A stretch of DNA of 8,256 bases, taken from NCBI GenBank assembly GCA_947505055.1, contig CANNLO010000200.1, forward strand, positions 1 through 8,256. Direction: 5' to 3'. The stretch is from Methylococcaceae bacterium (GTDB lineage: Bacteria > Pseudomonadota > Gammaproteobacteria > Methylococcales > Methylomonadaceae). How positions within the stretch are numbered: the first letter of the stretch is position 1; each line of letters starts with the position of its first letter. The position numbers and the translations under genes were made by a program. The notes beneath the pieces are model-generated. The model had not been told where the DNA came from, searched no databases, and saw nothing but the letters and a program-made list of their open reading frames with translations. Below, one piece after another: positions 6,781 through 8,256 of the stretch.

Positions 6781-6810
6781 ATTCTATCGCAACCGGTTAT
6801 TTCATGCCAA
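6781..6810 (-). promoter_or_regulatory. Sigma70 promoter for trhP
   Basis: Read on the minus strand: -35 TTGGCA (6810-6805, 5 of 6 to consensus), an 18-bp spacer, and -10 TAGAAT (6786-6781, 5 of 6). Transcription would start near 6774, giving a leader of about 24 nt to the ATG at 6750. This is the best promoter match among the minus-strand genes here and probably drives trhP and, with read-through, rraA and ispH. Confidence 0.6.
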
Positions 6811-6826
6811 AATTGAGGGTTAATCT

Positions 6827-6958
6827 ATGTGGGTAGTAATATTTTTAGTTGCCGTATTATTTGTTTTAGGCAGTGCGTTAATGCTTTTACGCTCAGCCAA
6901 GATGCCGAGAATTCCTGATAGTGTAAAAGCGCAGCCCTATGAGGATGACGATGAATAA
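6827..6958 (+). CDS. 43-residue single-pass membrane micro-protein, DUF2897-like
   Basis: A short gene with a clear ribosome site (TGAGGGT, 6814-6820, 6 nt before the ATG). The product starts MWVVIFLVAVLFVLGSALML, one strongly hydrophobic helix (about 2-21), followed by a basic juxtamembrane LRSAKMPRIP and an acidic tail ending YEDDDE. The positive charges just after the helix suggest N-out, C-in insertion in the inner membrane. Size, helix plus R/K-rich motif and acidic end resemble the small DUF2897 proteins of gammaproteobacteria, recalled from memory and not confirmed. Function is unknown. It diverges from trhP, with 76 nt between the two starts. No partner gene follows; about 430 nt of non-coding sequence comes next. 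Confidence 0.72.
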   Translation: MWVVIFLVAVLFVLGSALMLLRSAKMPRIPDSVKAQPYEDDDE

Positions 6959-7026
6959 GTCAATCGCTATATCTTGATCCAATAGCTGCAAGACAGTTAT
7001 GGACAGATAAAATTAATTTAATAACC

Positions 7027-7105
7027 TTGCGCGCCCCTGTTATTAAGAATTGTACCTTAGTAAGGTCGCCTGACGAGAATACTGCCAACACCGAGAAGCG
7101 CGCAA
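7027..7105. repeat. 8-bp inverted repeat enclosing a smaller hairpin
   Basis: TTGCGCGC at 7027-7034 is the exact reverse complement of GCGCGCAA at 7098-7105. Between them lies a second hairpin, ACCTT (7054-7058), loop AGT, AAGGT (7062-7066). The nested arrangement over 79 nt resembles a folded RNA or the ends of a small element. The right arm also overlaps the hairpin at 7101-7116, so the two structures would be mutually exclusive. Confidence 0.45.
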
Positions 7106-7130
7106 TGTTAATTGCGTTTGATGAGTTTTT
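7101..7130 (+). terminator. Weak terminator-like hairpin
   Basis: CGCAAT (7101-7106), loop GTTA, ATTGCG (7111-7116), followed by TTTG and then TTTTT at 7126-7130. The stem is short and the T run is interrupted, so it would be a weak intrinsic terminator. It lies 142 nt after the micro-protein stop and could end that transcript. Confidence 0.3.
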
Positions 7131-7136
7131 ATTTAT

Positions 7137-7152
7137 GCGAAGCTGGCTTCGC
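7137..7152. repeat. 16-bp palindrome, GC-rich
   Basis: GCGAAGC (7137-7143), two-base centre TG, GCTTCGC (7146-7152): a 7-bp perfect inverted repeat. No T run follows. The 11-mer TTATGCGAAGC at 7133-7143 also occurs at 1205-1215, just upstream of xseA, but there without the second arm. It could be a REP-like sequence or an operator. Confidence 0.5.
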
Positions 7153-7209
7153 GACTAACGTAAGCAGCTTTGAACCAACTGATTTTAGTACAAAGTAGGG
7201 CACCGTCCC

Positions 7210-7255
7210 GCCATCAATTATTCCAAAAAATAGCAATGCCTACCAAACTGATGGC
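7210..7255. repeat. 7-bp inverted repeat
   Basis: GCCATCA (7210-7216) is the exact reverse complement of TGATGGC (7249-7255), with a 32-nt AT-rich spacer. Flanking GGGC (7198-7201) and GCCC (7254-7257) could extend pairing with a bulge. Short enough that chance is a fair explanation. Confidence 0.3.
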
Positions 7256-7347
7256 CCTTACGAAAGTAAAACGGGGCTTAATTGCAGATCCAACTTCATA
7301 TATGTAGTTTTAAAATTACAAAAAGGTCATTATTTTTACAAAATACC

Positions 7348-7355
7348 TGTATAAT
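7348..7355 (+). promoter_or_regulatory. Strong -10 element upstream of the small ORF at 7391
   Basis: TGTATAAT contains a perfect TATAAT (7350-7355). No good -35 lies 16-18 bp upstream (TCATTA at 7327-7332 is a poor match). A TTTACA at 7335-7340 is too close to serve. Transcription would start near 7362, about 29 nt before the ATG at 7391, in line with the good ribosome site at 7380-7384. Confidence 0.45.
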
Positions 7356-7390
7356 TCGTCCATACTTAATTTATATTTTGAGGATTAATT

Positions 7391-7552
7391 ATGGATTCTA
7401 AAAGATTATCTCAGCAAGCCTATGAGCTTTATTACGTGATTAGTGTTCACTTAAATTGCACTTCAGGACACACGAACCGTAAGACCCGTCTACTTTCATT
7501 GGCACCCAAGGCTTTTTCAAGATATAGACGAAGATTGGCCACAGATTGCTAA
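7391..7552 (+). CDS. Small ORF, 53 codons, unknown; possibly a frameshifted remnant
   Basis: An ATG with a strong Shine-Dalgarno (GAGGA, 7380-7384, 6 nt before the start) and a TATAAT box upstream. The product begins MDSKRLSQQAYELYYVISVH and reads as normal protein through about residue 42. It then ends in an arginine-rich tail, YRRRLATDC, that looks out of frame. At the change lies a T5 run (7513-7517). Removing one T would continue in the +1 frame as AFQDIDEDWPQIAKSFL and on to a stop at 7614-7616, giving about 74 residues of more protein-like sequence. I do not recognise the family; an N-terminal fragment of a recombinase or other mobile-element protein is one possibility, without firm support. 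It may be an intact short gene, a pseudogene, or a gene with a sequencing indel. Confidence 0.45.
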   Translation: MDSKRLSQQAYELYYVISVHLNCTSGHTNRKTRLLSLAPKAFSRYRRRLATDC

Positions 7553-7626
7553 ATCGTTTCTATGTAACGTAAAAAGATATTGTGTTAAAAAGCAGTTAAC
7601 ATTGATGTTTTGTTAGTTTTTACAAT

Positions 7627-7669
7627 ATCGGCAAGATGGATTGCCTAGCGACCCTACCACCTTGCCGAT
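7627..7669. repeat. 13-bp inverted repeat (one mismatch) downstream of dtd
   Basis: ATCGGCAAGATGG (7627-7639) pairs with CCACCTTGCCGAT (7657-7669), 12 of 13 positions, around a 17-nt loop. It lies 35 nt beyond the dtd stop and just after the small ORF, so it could protect or end either transcript. Neither strand has a T run directly after the stem, so it is not a standard intrinsic terminator. Confidence 0.6.
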
Positions 7670-7704
7670 TAAACCCACTTACAGCGTTTCTTAGTGGCAA
7701 ACAA

Positions 7705-8151
7705 TCAAGTTTTACCTGTCCTCAAGATAAACGTAACCGGTCCGTTGTTAACCAAAGCAACCTGCATATCCTCGCCAAACTCACCAAATTCAACTTTCTG
7801 ATAAGTTTTTTTTGCTAACTGTTGCAAATATTCAAACACCTCTTTGCCTTTTTCAGGAGCCGCAGCAGCAATAAAACTGGGCCGATTGCCTTTTTGGGTG
7901 TCTGCCGCCAGCGTAAATTGCGGGATCAATAATAAGCCGCCGTTAATATCGAGCAAACTTAAGTTCATACGGTCATCGCTATCGGCAAAAATCCGATAAT
8001 TAAGAATACGCTCCAGCAAGCGCTGCGCCTCTTTTTCTGTGTCCGCTTTCTCCACTGCCACCAGCGCCATAATACCGGCATCGATTTTACCGATTTCCTG
8101 ATTGTTGACGATAACGTTAGCGCTGGTTACCCGCTGGATAATAGTAATCAT
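7705..8151 (-). CDS. dtd: D-aminoacyl-tRNA deacylase
   Basis: Dtd hydrolyses D-amino acids (and mischarged glycine) from tRNA, protecting translation from wrong-handed residues; it works as a cytoplasmic homodimer. The 148-residue product is the usual length. It starts MITIIQRVTSANVIV, and shows ILNYRIFADSDDRMNLSL (about 49-66), the active-site strand QFTLAADTQKGNRPSF (78-93) with T80, and the Gly-cisPro proofreading motif as N136-G137-P138-V139-T140. One departure: the position before Q78 is Pro (P77), where the well-known signature is SQFTL. The gene lies 9 nt after the stop of a YtfP-like gene on the same strand and probably shares its transcript. No clear Shine-Dalgarno precedes the ATG, which also suggests coupling. 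Confidence 0.96.
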   Translation of the reverse strand: MITIIQRVTSANVIVNNQEIGKIDAGIMALVAVEKADTEKEAQRLLERILNYRIFADSDDRMNLSLLDINGGLLLIPQFTLAADTQKGNRPSFIAAAAPEKGKEVFEYLQQLAKKTYQKVEFGEFGEDMQVALVNNGPVTFILRTGKT

Positions 8152-8160
8152 ACATTGAGA

Positions 8161-8256
8161 TTAGTTATTTAAATTTGCCGACTGAATTAACTTAAGACCT
8201 TCGGTAGCATGATTGTAGAGATAAACCCAAGCGGTAATCAATCGGCCATTATTAAG
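8161..8256 (-). CDS. C-terminal end of a YtfP-like (gamma-glutamylcyclotransferase family) protein, partial
   Basis: The frame is open from the right edge to a TAA at 8163-8161 (31 codons visible). The residues include TAWVYLYNHATEGLKLIQS, which resembles the C-terminus of E. coli YtfP (AWMYVYQ..VDGLKLIESGDW), a small protein of the GGCT/AIG2-like fold. The usual closing GDW is replaced by ANLNN. The catalytic glutamate and the YGSLR-type N-terminus expected for the fold lie outside the window, so activity cannot be judged. It precedes dtd by 9 nt and is likely its operon partner. Confidence 0.7.
   Translation of the reverse strand, partial: LNNGRLITAWVYLYNHATEGLKLIQSANLNN

Larger units (their letters stand above)
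6959..7390. other. Gene-free stretch rich in inverted repeats
   Basis: No convincing coding region on either strand. In-frame stops are frequent, and the longest open run I translated on the plus strand (7199-7351) lacks a start and ribosome site. The stretch holds several inverted repeats, listed separately (7027-7105, 7101-7116, 7137-7152, 7210-7255), and ends in the promoter and leader of the small ORF at 7391. It could be a degraded mobile element, a structured RNA, or simply spacer DNA. No tRNA, 6S, tmRNA or RNase P signature is seen. Confidence 0.6.

Noticed and set aside
7199..7351. 51-codon open run on the plus strand in the gene-free stretch
   Set aside because: No start codon with a ribosome site, overlaps the -10 box of the next ORF, and matches no family I know; it could be a relic but is not supported as a gene.
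7636..7818. A 60-codon plus-strand open frame downstream of the small ORF
   Set aside because: It lies mostly antisense to dtd, has no ribosome site, and its first part is the 7627-7669 hairpin.
1..8256. CRISPR arrays, tRNA or rRNA genes, intact insertion sequences
   Set aside because: I read the sequence for direct repeats with regular spacers, cloverleaf arms and transposase motifs and saw none.

Overview
The window is mostly a compact, AT-leaning bacterial housekeeping region with one gene-poor patch of about 750 bp near its right end. The gene set is XseA, a YcgR-type flagellar brake, TusB/TusE (DsrC family), Hsp15, RraA, TrhP (YegQ), Dtd, a YtfP-like protein and a DUF2897-like micro-protein. 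This points to a motile gammaproteobacterium. A DsrC-family protein with both C-terminal cysteines and the overall style would fit an environmental lineage such as Methylococcales or a sulfur-oxidiser relative, but that is only a guess; no lineage marker is present.

Layout, left to right. (1) Positions 1-1967, minus strand: ycgR followed by xseA, whose 3' end runs off the left edge. (2) Positions 2054-2990, plus strand: a tight three-gene set, an SMR/Gdx-type exporter (sugE-like), tusB and tusE, with 2-nt spacing and an ATGA overlap. tusD and tusC, the usual partners, are absent here. (3) Positions 2992-3749, minus strand: hslR and a single-domain rhodanese, overlapping by one base (TAGTG) and convergent with tusE with only 1 nt between them. 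(4) Positions 3845-6750, minus strand: trhP, rraA and ispH, read in that order from a good sigma70-type promoter at 6781-6810, with a possible terminator between trhP and rraA and a hairpin at the rraA/ispH junction. (5) Positions 6827-6958, plus strand: a 43-residue single-pass membrane protein. (6) Positions 6959-7704: mostly non-coding DNA rich in inverted repeats, with one small ORF at 7391 that has a strong -10 box and Shine-Dalgarno but looks frameshifted at a T5 run. (7) Positions 7705-8256, minus strand: dtd preceded by the C-terminal end of a YtfP-like gamma-glutamylcyclotransferase-family gene.

Functionally, several genes act on translation and tRNA. TusB/TusE deliver sulfur for 2-thiouridine at position 34, TrhP hydroxylates uridine 34, Dtd clears D-aminoacyl-tRNAs, and Hsp15 rescues stalled 50S subunits. 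The rhodanese is a possible sulfur donor. No phage, CRISPR array, tRNA, rRNA or intact insertion sequence is seen. I did not find a clear previously undescribed system. The parts most worth a second look are the 6959-7704 patch and the exporter-tusB-tusE arrangement.
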